18,415 bases of DNA, taken from positions 1 through 18,415 of the forward strand of contig CAKOIB010000012.1 in NCBI GenBank assembly GCA_934086255.1, read 5' to 3'. The DNA comes from an uncultured Bacilli bacterium. GTDB taxonomy: Bacteria > Bacillota_I > Bacilli_A > RF39 > UBA660. Positions 6,448 through 13,293 of this stretch are shown here, piece by piece; position 1 is the stretch's first letter; every line of letters begins with the position of its first letter. A program made the position numbers and the translations under genes. A model generated the notes under the pieces. It saw nothing but the letters and a program-made list of their open reading frames with translations. It was not told the DNA's origin and made no database searches.

Positions 6448-6993
6448 ATGAATAACGACTATAAACAAATTGCAATCGAAAAAATGAATAAAGCAATTAA
6501 AAATCTTGAAGAAAGATTTACTACCGTAAGAGCAGGACGTGCTAATCCAAGCATGTTAGATGATGTAATGGTATCATACTATGGAACACCAACACCAGTA
6601 AAACAAGTTGCTACAATATTCGTTCCAGAAGCAAGACAATTAAGTGTTAAACCATTTGATAAAAACCTACTCGGAGCAATAGAAAAAGCAATATTCGAAG
6701 CAAATCTTGGTGTTACACCAAACAATAATGGAGAAACAGTATTTATAACCATTCCACAACTAACTGAAGAAAGAAGAAAGGAATTAGTTAAAGTAGTAAA
6801 AGAATACGCTGAAGAAGGAAGAATAGCCATAAGAAACATTCGTAGAGATGTAATTGAAATTGTTAAAAATGACGAACTTCCAGAAGATCAAGAAAAAAAC
6901 TTAATAGATATTATTCAAGAAGTAGTAAATGACTATAACAAGAAAATAGAAGAACTAACTAAAGAAAAAGAAAAAGAATTAATGGAAATATAA
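6448..6993 (+). CDS. frr: Ribosome recycling factor
   Basis: RRF, with EF-G, splits post-termination ribosomes. At 181 aa it is within the usual 180-186 range. Conserved blocks are FTTVRAGRANPSMLDDVMV (about residues 24-42), YYGTPTPVKQVA, PFDKNLLGAIEKAI, ANLGVTPNNNGETVFITIP, LTEERRKELVKVVK and AIRNIRRD. The tail is a charged helix. Its ATG follows AAGGAGAG. It has its own promoter and a terminator on each side, so it is a single-gene unit here, although frr commonly follows rpsB-tsf-pyrH. Confidence 0.97.
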   Translation: MNNDYKQIAIEKMNKAIKNLEERFTTVRAGRANPSMLDDVMVSYYGTPTPVKQVATIFVPEARQLSVKPFDKNLLGAIEKAIFEANLGVTPNNNGETVFITIPQLTEERRKELVKVVKEYAEEGRIAIRNIRRDVIEIVKNDELPEDQEKNLIDIIQEVVNDYNKKIEELTKEKEKELMEI

Positions 6994-7022
6994 AAACTCA
7001 AGAAATAAAAATCTTGAGTTTT
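6993..7022. terminator. Bidirectional terminator between frr and the DUF378 gene
   Basis: AAAACTCAAGA (6993-7003) and TCTTGAGTTTT (7012-7022) form a perfect 11-bp stem with an 8-base loop. T runs exit on both strands, and the hairpin sits between convergent genes. Confidence 0.85.
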
Positions 7023-7023
7023 T

Positions 7024-7215
7024 TTAATCTTCTTCAAAAAATAGTCCAATATTTATTAATCCACATATACCAACAATTATATAAATAATTCTAGATATAA
7101 TATTAGCTTCTCCAAATAAAGAAGTAACTAAATTAAAATCAAATAAACCAACAAGAAGCCATACAATTGCACCAATTATGGTGAACACTAAAGCTACCTT
7201 TTGTAAAGTACTCAT
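7024..7215 (-). CDS. DUF378 small membrane protein
   Basis: A 63-aa protein matching the DUF378 pattern: LQKVALVFTIIGAIVWLLVG, then LFDFNLVTSLFG, then SRIIYIIVGICGLINIG. It has two membrane segments at about residues 5-25 and 40-58, joined by a short loop carrying FNLV and the conserved Ser-Arg. The function of the family is unknown. The gene runs against frr and shares a bidirectional terminator with it. AAGGAGG lies 6-7 bases before its ATG. Confidence 0.85.
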   Translation of the reverse strand: MSTLQKVALVFTIIGAIVWLLVGLFDFNLVTSLFGEANIISRIIYIIVGICGLINIGLFFEED

Positions 7216-7330
7216 ACAATTCCTCCTTTTCCTATTTCGTTAAATATTATGTACCAAAAAAATAAAAATATTCACGAATAATAAAAAAATATACAAATAT
7301 AATTAAATGAAAGAAAAGAAGGAGTGAAAT

Positions 7331-7669
7331 ATGAAAAAAAAGTTTTTAAGCATTGCTTTAGTAATGACACTATTATTGACAGGATGTAAAACTTTAAATG
7401 AAGATAATATAAAAGAAAACTTCATAAAAGATTCAGAAAATCTAAAAAGCTATTATATCGAAGGAGAAATGTCCCTAACCAACAATGACGATACATACAA
7501 ATATGATGTTTTAGTAAGTTACAAAAAAGATGAAAACTACAAAGTAGTATTAACAAACAAAGCAAACGACTATAAACAAATAATTTTAAAAAATAGTGAA
7601 GGAGTATATGTATTAACACACAAAGGTATAACTTTTTTTGAAAACGTGGAGCAAGCCATTTTAATATAA
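7331..7669 (+). pseudogene. 5' half of an interrupted LolA/YdcC-like lipoprotein gene
   Basis: Codons 1-94 (7331-7612) are the native N-terminal part of a lipoprotein. They include a Lys-rich start, a hydrophobic stretch, and the lipobox L-T-G-C with Cys at residue 19. LKSYYIEGEMSLTNNDDTYKYDVLVSYKK and the following strands resemble a LolA-like beta sheet. The chain then enters the integrated element, adds 18 foreign residues (LTHKGITFFENVEQAILI) and stops at TAA. Joining 7612 to 15445 restores an open frame of 388 codons with the native continuation ISPSINKSFKFQS. The shortened product could still be exported but should lack most of the fold. AAGGAGTG precedes the ATG, and a possible -10 (TATAAT) lies at 7298-7303. 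The family call is moderate; the interruption is strongly supported. Confidence 0.85.
7603..7638 (+). other. attL (left element-chromosome junction)
   Basis: The left copy of the core AGTATATGTA (7603-7612) is followed by the right arm of attP, ACAAAGGT (7620-7627) and a T run to 7638. The host half to the left includes TGAAGGAG (7597-7604). Dyad symmetry places the crossover dinucleotide at GT, 7610-7611. Confidence 0.8.
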
Positions 7670-7672
7670 GAG

Positions 7673-7705
7673 TTTCTATCTATGATGAAAGATAGAAATT
7701 TTTTT
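7673..7705 (+). terminator. Terminator at the left edge of the element
   Basis: TTTCTATCT (7673-7681) and AGATAGAAA (7690-7698) form a perfect 9-bp stem with an 8-base loop, and seven T follow. It ends transcripts entering from the interrupted lipoprotein gene just before the KAP gene promoter. Confidence 0.82.
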
Positions 7706-7706
7706 A

Positions 7707-7715
7707 TGGTATAAT
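7707..7715 (+). promoter_or_regulatory. Promoter of the KAP-HEPN operon
   Basis: Extended -10 TGGTATAAT directly after the terminator T run, with no recognisable -35. The start codon lies 18 bases beyond it. The same TGGTATAATATA string recurs ahead of the recombinase at 13764. Confidence 0.65.
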
Positions 7716-7733
7716 ATAGTTGAGGTGATACTT

Positions 7734-9038
7734 TTGAAAAAATATGAGCTTTTAATTAATGATGACAATTTACTTAGTACTATTAATGATGATTGGCTAG
7801 GAAGAAATAGTAAAATAATTAATCTTATGAAATTATTAAATAATGTTAATGAGAACTTTACAATATCCATAGATGGTGAATGGGGAACTGGAAAAACTTT
7901 TTTCATAAAACAATTAATTTATATTTGTAATAATCATAGCAATATTGATAATATAAAATTTCATAAGGATTATGCTAAAGTACAGGAATTTTCAAAAAAG
8001 CATATTGTAGTTTATTATAATGCTTGGGAAAATGATAATCATGACAATCCTCTAGAGTCATTAATTTATAATATTTTAAATGAATACCCTAAATATAAAA
8101 AACATATCGAAAATCCTGAAGAATTGTTTGGCGCAGTAAAACCAATATTAGAAAACATTATTGAAAAAGGTAGTTTGGGATATATAACTAAAGATTGTTT
8201 TGAAAAGTTAAAATCATTTGAGGATTTAGCAGATAGTATTGTTACAATTGAAGAAAAACAATCATCATTGAATAAATTATTTAACAAAATAATAAAATCT
8301 GATGAAAGAATATTATTAGTAGTTGATGAACTGGATAGATGTCGACCTGATTATGCAGTAAAATTACTTGAAACATTAAAACATTTCTATAACAATTCAA
8401 AATTAAGCATTGTAGTTGTAACTAATAATAGACAATTGAGTTATACAATAAAAAAATATTATGGCAATGATTTTGATGGATATGGTTATTTAAATAAAAT
8501 CTATGATAGCGTTATTACACTTGGGATTGATAATTTAGAAAATTATGTTAAAAAGCACTGTGAAATTATACAATCTACTAATTTACCAGAAAATATATCT
8601 TTTGAATTATTTAAGTATTTAAAATTTTCATATAGGGAATGTAACAAGTATATGTCAATGTACAAGATTGTTGAACCATATACTGATTTTAAAGATTCTT
8701 TCAACAGAAATAAATATCTATTTGAGGCTGACGTTTTATTGCCAATGGCTTTAGCATTAAAAATTAAAGATATAGATAACTACAATAGTTTTATTACTGG
8801 TAAAGGTGATGAAATAATAAAATCATTTCTATCATTTTTAGAAAGTGATAATGATGAACAAGATTATATTAGATGGCTATCTGAACTTTTACCATCAAAA
8901 GAAACTGAAAATTTAGATGACATATTTGTTAGGGAATATAAAAAAGTTTTTACAAAGAGAACAAGTTATGATAATTTTCCATATCTTGAAGCCATTTCTA
9001 TGCTAGGAAATTCAATTGATTTTAGTGATATTAATTAG
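7734..9038 (+). CDS. KAP-family P-loop NTPase
   Basis: A STAND-like KAP NTPase. Numbered from TTG 7734 (434 aa), the Walker A is GEWGTGKT (48-55), the KAP hallmark YYNAWENDNHDNPLESLIY begins at about residue 95, and the Walker B with its Arg is ILLVVDELDRCRPDYAVKLLE (193-213). TNNRQLSYTIKKYYG and LNKIYDSVI follow the sensor region, and an unassigned helical C-terminal half completes the protein. Many KAP proteins carry membrane helices inside the NTPase domain; none is evident here. KAP members include PifA of the F plasmid (exclusion of phage T7) and QatA of the Qat defence system. TTG 7734 is preferred because GAGGTGA ends 5 bases before it; GTG 7725 lies inside that site. The ApeA-like gene follows 15 bases after the TAG stop, so the pair is an operon. 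Confidence 0.88.
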   Translation: MKKYELLINDDNLLSTINDDWLGRNSKIINLMKLLNNVNENFTISIDGEWGTGKTFFIKQLIYICNNHSNIDNIKFHKDYAKVQEFSKKHIVVYYNAWENDNHDNPLESLIYNILNEYPKYKKHIENPEELFGAVKPILENIIEKGSLGYITKDCFEKLKSFEDLADSIVTIEEKQSSLNKLFNKIIKSDERILLVVDELDRCRPDYAVKLLETLKHFYNNSKLSIVVVTNNRQLSYTIKKYYGNDFDGYGYLNKIYDSVITLGIDNLENYVKKHCEIIQSTNLPENISFELFKYLKFSYRECNKYMSMYKIVEPYTDFKDSFNRNKYLFEADVLLPMALALKIKDIDNYNSFITGKGDEIIKSFLSFLESDNDEQDYIRWLSELLPSKETENLDDIFVREYKKVFTKRTSYDNFPYLEAISMLGNSIDFSDIN

Positions 9039-9053
9039 TGAAAGGGTGTAATT

Positions 9054-10451
9054 ATGATTTATAAAGGTACGTTTTATTTTGATAAAAAAAATCATCCTGG
9101 GGAATGTGAAATAGATGATAATAATAACATATATTTGACAATAAATGAAAGTAGCATTAATGGGTATAAGAAGAAAATAACAGGATTTGCAGGAAATGAA
9201 TATTTAAGTTTATATAATTGCTTTTTAATTGGTAATGGAATAGGATATTATAAGTATAAAGTTGGTTATGTTGTCAAAAAAGGAATTTGTATAAAGTATA
9301 AAAGTGTAGATTTTAGTAAGCATATACAAAGTTTTAGATTTACTTTTAATCGATTAGATGAATGGTTAAATATTAAAACAATTATAAAAGATGAAAATGA
9401 AATTAAATTTAATATACCTAATGATATTTTATTATACAATGATGATAAATTGAAAATTTATGTAAAATATTTTGAAGAAGATTGTAATTTAACTGATACA
9501 TCTATTAAAAATTTTAATATTATACCATATATTTGTATAAGGTCAGTTTATGTTATGAGCATAGAAAAGATTATGATGTATGTTCAAATGATTACTAGAT
9601 TTTTTGCTCTGTTTATGGGATATAGTAGTCAAGTAAGACTAATTAAATTTCACAAAATGTATAATGGTAAAAATATTATGGGTGATATTGAAGACGAAGT
9701 TGTAATAAATACAGATTTTAGTAATTGTTATTGCAATCATTTAGGTTATCCTACTTTTAATTTAAGAACTTATTATAATTGTATTGGTGATAGTATAATA
9801 GAAATGTTTAGTAAGTGGCATGAGATATATTTTAATAAAAGATATAAAGAGGCAATAAATATCTATTATAGTCCGTATAAATCTTATACCATAGAAGATG
9901 ATTTTTTAACAATAATGAAATGTATAGAAAAATTTAGCTATGCAGCAGATAATATTAAAGAAAAGGAAAAAAAGAATAAAGCCTTTAAAAATATTTTGCA
10001 AAAATTTTATGATGAAAATAAAATAAGCTTAGAAAAAGCTATGAAAGATAATGACTTTAAAAAAGAATATATACAGAATATAGACAATATACATGAAAGC
10101 GTAGCCAATGCTATTGTCTATCGATATGATACAAGGGTAAATTTAGCAAGTAGAATAAAGAAAATTGACAAAAATAGTATAATGGCTAAAAGATTTGAAT
10201 ATAAGCAATGCAAAAAAGAAAATAATAATTATAATGTATATGATTATTTAGCTAATACACGAAATTATTATACACATCTTGATACAAAGGATTATATTTT
10301 AAAAGAAGAATATTTACCTGGATATATTAGAAGACTAGAAAAAATATTTATAAACAATTTATTATTATTAATTACTGATGATGAAAAATATGTTAAAGAT
10401 ATTTTAAGTAAGGATGAATATTTATCAATATATGATAATCGAGATATTTAG
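9054..10451 (+). CDS. ApeA-like HEPN-domain protein (probable RNase, anti-phage)
   Basis: A 465-aa protein with the ApeA layout. The beta-rich N-terminal domain opens with GTFYFDKKNHPGECEIDDNN, comparable to the ApeA N-terminal domain, and extends over roughly residues 1-230. An alpha-helical HEPN domain (about 250-450) contains the catalytic-type R-x4-H motif RNYYTH at 403-408, within YLANTRNYYTHLD. HEPN proteins with this motif are metal-independent RNases, and ApeA proteins are established anti-phage proteins. Target and trigger are not visible. Residues 300-345 are rich in Lys and Asn. The ATG follows AAAGGGTG. Transcription is from the KAP gene promoter; no separate promoter lies in the 15-base gap. 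The family call is by motif and layout, so a related Abi-type HEPN protein remains possible. Confidence 0.78.
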   Translation: MIYKGTFYFDKKNHPGECEIDDNNNIYLTINESSINGYKKKITGFAGNEYLSLYNCFLIGNGIGYYKYKVGYVVKKGICIKYKSVDFSKHIQSFRFTFNRLDEWLNIKTIIKDENEIKFNIPNDILLYNDDKLKIYVKYFEEDCNLTDTSIKNFNIIPYICIRSVYVMSIEKIMMYVQMITRFFALFMGYSSQVRLIKFHKMYNGKNIMGDIEDEVVINTDFSNCYCNHLGYPTFNLRTYYNCIGDSIIEMFSKWHEIYFNKRYKEAINIYYSPYKSYTIEDDFLTIMKCIEKFSYAADNIKEKEKKNKAFKNILQKFYDENKISLEKAMKDNDFKKEYIQNIDNIHESVANAIVYRYDTRVNLASRIKKIDKNSIMAKRFEYKQCKKENNNYNVYDYLANTRNYYTHLDTKDYILKEEYLPGYIRRLEKIFINNLLLLITDDEKYVKDILSKDEYLSIYDNRDI

Positions 10452-10756
10452 TTTGCAACTTTGCACTTTGTGACTTGTTAACAATTATATTGATATTTTA
10501 TTTAAGTAAGATAGTATGATAAAAATAATGTTTATGAAATAAATACAAGATAGTAGGGTATTTTACAACTACTATTTTTGTTTATATTATAATTAGTGAT
10601 ATAGCATTAAAAAGCAAATAAACTCCTTATTTTTTTGTAAGGTATAAAAAAAGAGAAAGTTTTTTAAATAAAAAATTCACTCATAGGTTCATTGTTTCTT
10701 AGTATTATGGTATATTTATGGAGAAGTATCAAAAAAATAGCATAACGGCAATTATA
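10452..10756. other. 305-base non-coding gap between convergent operons
   Basis: No open frame of credible composition lies here on either strand. The gap holds one terminator candidate for each neighbour (10547-10579 forward, 10731-10763 reverse). Between them is AT-rich sequence with a short inverted repeat CCTTA/TAAGG around 10625-10642. I see no RNA gene that I could name. Confidence 0.5.
10547..10579 (+). terminator. Probable terminator of the KAP-HEPN operon
   Basis: AAGATAGTAG (10547-10556) pairs with CTACTATTTT (10569-10578) with one G-U pair and a 12-base loop. The T run is short and broken by G (TTTTTG). It lies about 95 bases after the HEPN stop codon. Confidence 0.5.
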
Positions 10757-10763
10757 CTATTTT
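10731..10763 (-). terminator. Terminator of the XRE regulator gene
   Basis: On the minus strand AAATAGTATAA pairs with TTATGCTATTT (one G-U pair) around a 6-base loop, and T residues follow (A10731-10734 on the plus strand). The left arm includes the TAG stop codon of the regulator. Confidence 0.65.
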
Positions 10764-11014
10764 GTAGTGTCGACATCATCAAATAGTTGTCTAATATCAA
10801 TATTTAATGCGTCGGCAATTCTTCCAATAACTACTAAAGTAAAGTATTTATTAGGATTTGCACTTTCAATTTGTGAAATATAATGCATAGATACTTCTAT
10901 TTTATCGGCTAATTCTTGTTGTGTAAGATTAGCCGTTTTTCTATATTTTTTAATGTTTTTCCTAACAATATCATAATAATAGTAGTCGTTGTGGAAGTGG
11001 CTTTTACTTTCCAT
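10757..11014 (-). CDS. XRE/Cro-CI family helix-turn-helix regulator
   Basis: An 85-aa single-domain DNA-binding protein. The HTH_3 fold runs from about residue 15 to 78: VRKNIKKYRKTANLTQQELA begins it, ADKIEVSMHYISQIES forms the turn and recognition helix (Ser-Met-His-Tyr contacts), and IADALNIDIRQLF closes it. The tyrosine-rich N-terminus (YYYYD) is unusual. On the minus strand AGGTGG precedes the ATG with good spacing. It is transcribed away from the membrane-protein operon, and the shared 102-base gap holds two near-identical direct repeats that are candidate operators. The likely role is repressor of its own gene and of the neighbouring operon, and perhaps of element excision; that is inference from layout. 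Confidence 0.9.
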   Translation of the reverse strand: MESKSHFHNDYYYYDIVRKNIKKYRKTANLTQQELADKIEVSMHYISQIESANPNKYFTLVVIGRIADALNIDIRQLFDDVDTTK

Positions 11015-11048
11015 TTACACCACCTAATATTATTTTATACAACTATCA

Positions 11049-11084
11049 GTTAGAATTATATGCGCCAGTGGTTAGAATTTATGC
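11049..11084. promoter_or_regulatory. Paired operator-like direct repeats in the divergent gap
   Basis: GTTAGAATTATATGC (11049-11063) and GTTAGAATTTATGC (11071-11084) start 22 bp apart, about two helical turns. The right copy runs into the extended -10 of the rightward promoter. The left copy contains TATAAT on the minus strand (11055-11060), a possible -10 for the regulator gene. Binding of the XRE protein would cover both start regions. Confidence 0.5.
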
Positions 11085-11090
11085 TATAAT
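11082..11090 (+). promoter_or_regulatory. Promoter of the membrane-protein operon
   Basis: Extended -10 TGCTATAAT with no good -35, overlapping the end of the second operator-like repeat. The ATG lies 26 bases beyond it. Confidence 0.6.
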
Positions 11091-11116
11091 ATAAATTAGA
11101 AAGGAGTGCGTTAACA

Positions 11117-11704
11117 ATGAAAAAATTGGTCAATAACCCAAAATTATTGGTTATAATTTCCATAATACTACTTGCTATATCTTTTATTAGTACTTTTAAT
11201 GCCTATACTATAATTGAAAGTTTAATTGATTTTGCTACTAGTGGTTGTTTAATATTGCTTTTATATTATGTATTGATTATTTCTAAAAAGCATATAAATT
11301 TAACTGCACTAAATACAATAGTGTTTATAAATTTTATAGTTGTATTATTAATAAGATGTGTATATGTTGCAAAATTATTTACTAGCATTAATGGTATTAG
11401 TCAAATATTAATATTATCTAATTATATACCTTTATTTGCTATACTGGTTATTAGTTTAGGAATTACATTCTATTCCAAAAATAAAAGTATTATTAAGCCT
11501 AATGTTATGTGTATAGCAAGCATATTAGTATATATTATATGTTTAATTGGTTCTATTATTAGTTTATCAGCCTATGGAATAACTAAGTTTGATGTAGTAA
11601 TTAAACGTATTATAGAAACAATATATTATATACCAGTAATATTATATTTTAGGTCATATGGACTTAATAAACTAAAAAAATTGGAGGTAAAGAATGAAAG
11701 ATAA
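11117..11704 (+). CDS. Unrecognised polytopic membrane protein
   Basis: A 195-aa, very hydrophobic protein with about six membrane segments, near residues 8-27, 40-57, 66-85, 94-117, 127-150 and 160-178. Soluble parts are short and basic (SKKHIN, YSKNKSIIK, and the tail LNKLKKLEVKNER). No catalytic motif or transporter signature is visible and I cannot name a family. AAGGAG lies 10 bases upstream of the ATG. The next gene, a zinc-ribbon membrane protein, starts inside its last codons (an 11-base overlap), so the two are translationally coupled and probably act together. It is the first gene of the operon facing the XRE regulator, so it is likely repressed in the integrated state. Confidence 0.75.
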   Translation: MKKLVNNPKLLVIISIILLAISFISTFNAYTIIESLIDFATSGCLILLLYYVLIISKKHINLTALNTIVFINFIVVLLIRCVYVAKLFTSINGISQILILSNYIPLFAILVISLGITFYSKNKSIIKPNVMCIASILVYIICLIGSIISLSAYGITKFDVVIKRIIETIYYIPVILYFRSYGLNKLKKLEVKNER

Positions 11705-12101
11705 TTTTTTTGATAATTTAGAAGACCATAAAGAAAATAAAAAAATAAAATGTGTTAATTGTGGTAGAGAGTTAAAAGACTTAGAAAAAGGGTGTCCTTA
11801 TTGTAATGATTTAAAAGAATATAGTACAGAAAATCTTGATATGAGATTGGAAAAAATAATGCAAGAAAAAAATACTATCTCTAGTATATTAAAAGTGATT
11901 GCTTGGATAATAATTGTTTTAGGCTTTATACTTGGTTTTATATTGGGAAAAAATGAATATGATGATATAGAATTTAGTTCATTAATAACTATATGGTTAA
12001 CTTATGGTGGCGTGTCACTAGGAATATTTGCTTTAGCAGAGATAATACAAATATTACATGATATTAGATTTAAAATTTGGAATAGTAAGAAAAAAGGTTA
12101 A
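11694..12101 (+). CDS. Zinc-ribbon membrane protein
   Basis: A 135-aa protein with an N-terminal zinc-ribbon: Cys20 and Cys23 in CVNCGRELKDLE, then Cys34 and Cys37 in GCPYC, an arrangement expected to bind one Zn ion. A charged helical stretch (about 40-62) links it to two membrane segments at about 65-85 and 96-120, with a basic tail (FKIWNSKKKG). Short zinc ribbons fused to membrane helices are common in small Bacillota membrane proteins, but I cannot assign a role. GGAGG lies just ahead of the ATG inside the upstream gene, and the overlap supports coupled translation. A terminator follows 10 bases after the stop. Confidence 0.75.
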   Translation: MKDNFFDNLEDHKENKKIKCVNCGRELKDLEKGCPYCNDLKEYSTENLDMRLEKIMQEKNTISSILKVIAWIIIVLGFILGFILGKNEYDDIEFSSLITIWLTYGGVSLGIFALAEIIQILHDIRFKIWNSKKKG

Positions 12102-12111
12102 ATTGACATTG

Positions 12112-12139
12112 AAAAGTACTTTTAATTAAGTGCTTTTTT
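12112..12139 (+). terminator. Terminator of the membrane-protein operon
   Basis: AAAAGTACTT (12112-12121) pairs with AAGTGCTTTT (12128-12137) with one G-U pair around a 6-base loop, and the 3' arm continues into a T run. Confidence 0.75.
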
Positions 12140-12264
12140 ATTTTAAAATCATTTAAAAAAATCGAGTTATTATTCGATTACTTCCCTACTTAAAAAATCT
12201 CGTGTTATAGTTTATATGTCGACAGAAAAAAGTTTTTTGCAAGAAACAAGAAATGAGGAAATTT
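12140..12264 (+). promoter_or_regulatory. Control region upstream of the RepA-like gene
   Basis: This gap holds an inverted repeat AATCGA/TCGATT (12160-12165 and 12174-12179) and two related strings, AAAAAATCGAGTTAT and AAAAAATCTCGTGTTAT. An extended -10-like TGTTATAGT lies at 12203-12211, and the 8-bp palindrome TGTCGACA at 12217-12224. A promoter is likely. Because a RepA-like ATPase follows, the repeats could also belong to a replication origin, which is a guess. Confidence 0.35.
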
Positions 12265-13293
12265 ATGACAGAAGAAAATAAAAAGTATTATATCAAATAC
12301 GCTGATGTGGAAACAAAAGAACTAGAATGGTTATGGTTTCCATATATTCCAAAAGGAATGGTATCTATTGTACAAGGTGACCCTAAAAGTGGTAAAACAT
12401 TTATGTTAATAGATATTATTTCAAGAATAACTAGAGGTGATTATATACCACTTAGTGAAGATAAGTTTGAGATGGGAAATGTTGTTTTATTAAATAGTGA
12501 TGACCCTATCGAATATGCATTGAAGAAGCGTTTGGAACTTCAAAATGCAGATGTAGAAAAAGTTTTTACAATAGATGAAAATATAAAAAAATTGTATTTT
12601 AAAGATTTATCACGCTTAGAAAAATTAATTGAAGAAAAACGTCCTTTATTAATTGTAATAGACCCTATACAAGCATATATGGGCGATGGTGATAGTAATT
12701 CAATGGTGCAAGTTAGAAATGCACTATCGCCACTAAAAAGAATAGCAGAGAAGTATAATGTTTCAATTGTCTTAGTTCAACACTTAAAAAAGGGAAATGA
12801 AACAAAGGCTATATATAAAGGTGCTGGTTCGATTGACTTTGTAGGTTTTGCAAGGTCAATGATGATGGTAATTAAAAATACTGAAAACGACGAAAGGCTT
12901 TTCCTACATAGCACTAGTAATGTTACAAAAGAGGGACATTGTTTGAGTTACAAAATAACTAATGATGGCTTAGAATGGCTGGAAGACAAAGGCGAAGTCA
13001 ATGTAAATGAGGTTGCAAATCAAGATAATAATACTAAATTTGAAAACGCTAAGAATTTTATATTAGGGTGTATTGCAAGTAAAAAAGAAATATCAGCAAA
13101 TGAACTTCAACAGTTGCGTAATGTTGGTGGCTTTAGTGAACGTACCTTTAATGGTGCTAGAAGTTACTTAAATCAAAATAATAAAATTCATTCAAGTAAA
13201 AAGAATGGAAGAACGTATTGGAGTTTAAGTAGTTTATTAGATGACAATGTGCAAAGTTGCAATGTAGAAAGTGAGATGGTTAATTGTGAGTAA
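12265..13293 (+). CDS. RepA-like AAA_25 ATPase with a C-terminal winged helix
   Basis: A RecA-fold hexameric-helicase-like ATPase, here 342 aa. The Walker A is GDPKSGKT (38-45), the Walker B is LLIVIDPIQAY (128-138), and QHLKKG (172-177) together with GAGSIDFVGFARS (186-198) match the AAA_25/RepA family of plasmids, phages and integrative elements. The C-terminal part (about 258-320; NAKNFILGCIASKKEISANE, then GGFSERTFNGARSYL) looks like a winged helix that may bind DNA. In related elements this ATPase is often fused to or beside a primase; none is seen here. ATG 12265 is preferred over ATG 12253 because GAGG (12255-12258) sits 6 bases before it. Likely role: unwinding or loading at the element's own origin after excision. 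Confidence 0.85.
   Translation: MTEENKKYYIKYADVETKELEWLWFPYIPKGMVSIVQGDPKSGKTFMLIDIISRITRGDYIPLSEDKFEMGNVVLLNSDDPIEYALKKRLELQNADVEKVFTIDENIKKLYFKDLSRLEKLIEEKRPLLIVIDPIQAYMGDGDSNSMVQVRNALSPLKRIAEKYNVSIVLVQHLKKGNETKAIYKGAGSIDFVGFARSMMMVIKNTENDERLFLHSTSNVTKEGHCLSYKITNDGLEWLEDKGEVNVNEVANQDNNTKFENAKNFILGCIASKKEISANELQQLRNVGGFSERTFNGARSYLNQNNKIHSSKKNGRTYWSLSSLLDDNVQSCNVESEMVNCE

Noticed and set aside
7734..10451. A Qat-type defence locus because of the KAP NTPase
   Set aside because: The neighbour is an ApeA-like HEPN protein, and no QatB, QatC (QueC-like) or QatD (TatD-like) gene is present.
12154..12179. A minus-strand terminator formed by AATCGA/TCGATT and an A run
   Set aside because: No minus-strand gene lies upstream of it, and the stem is only 6 bp. 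It is mentioned only as part of the control region.
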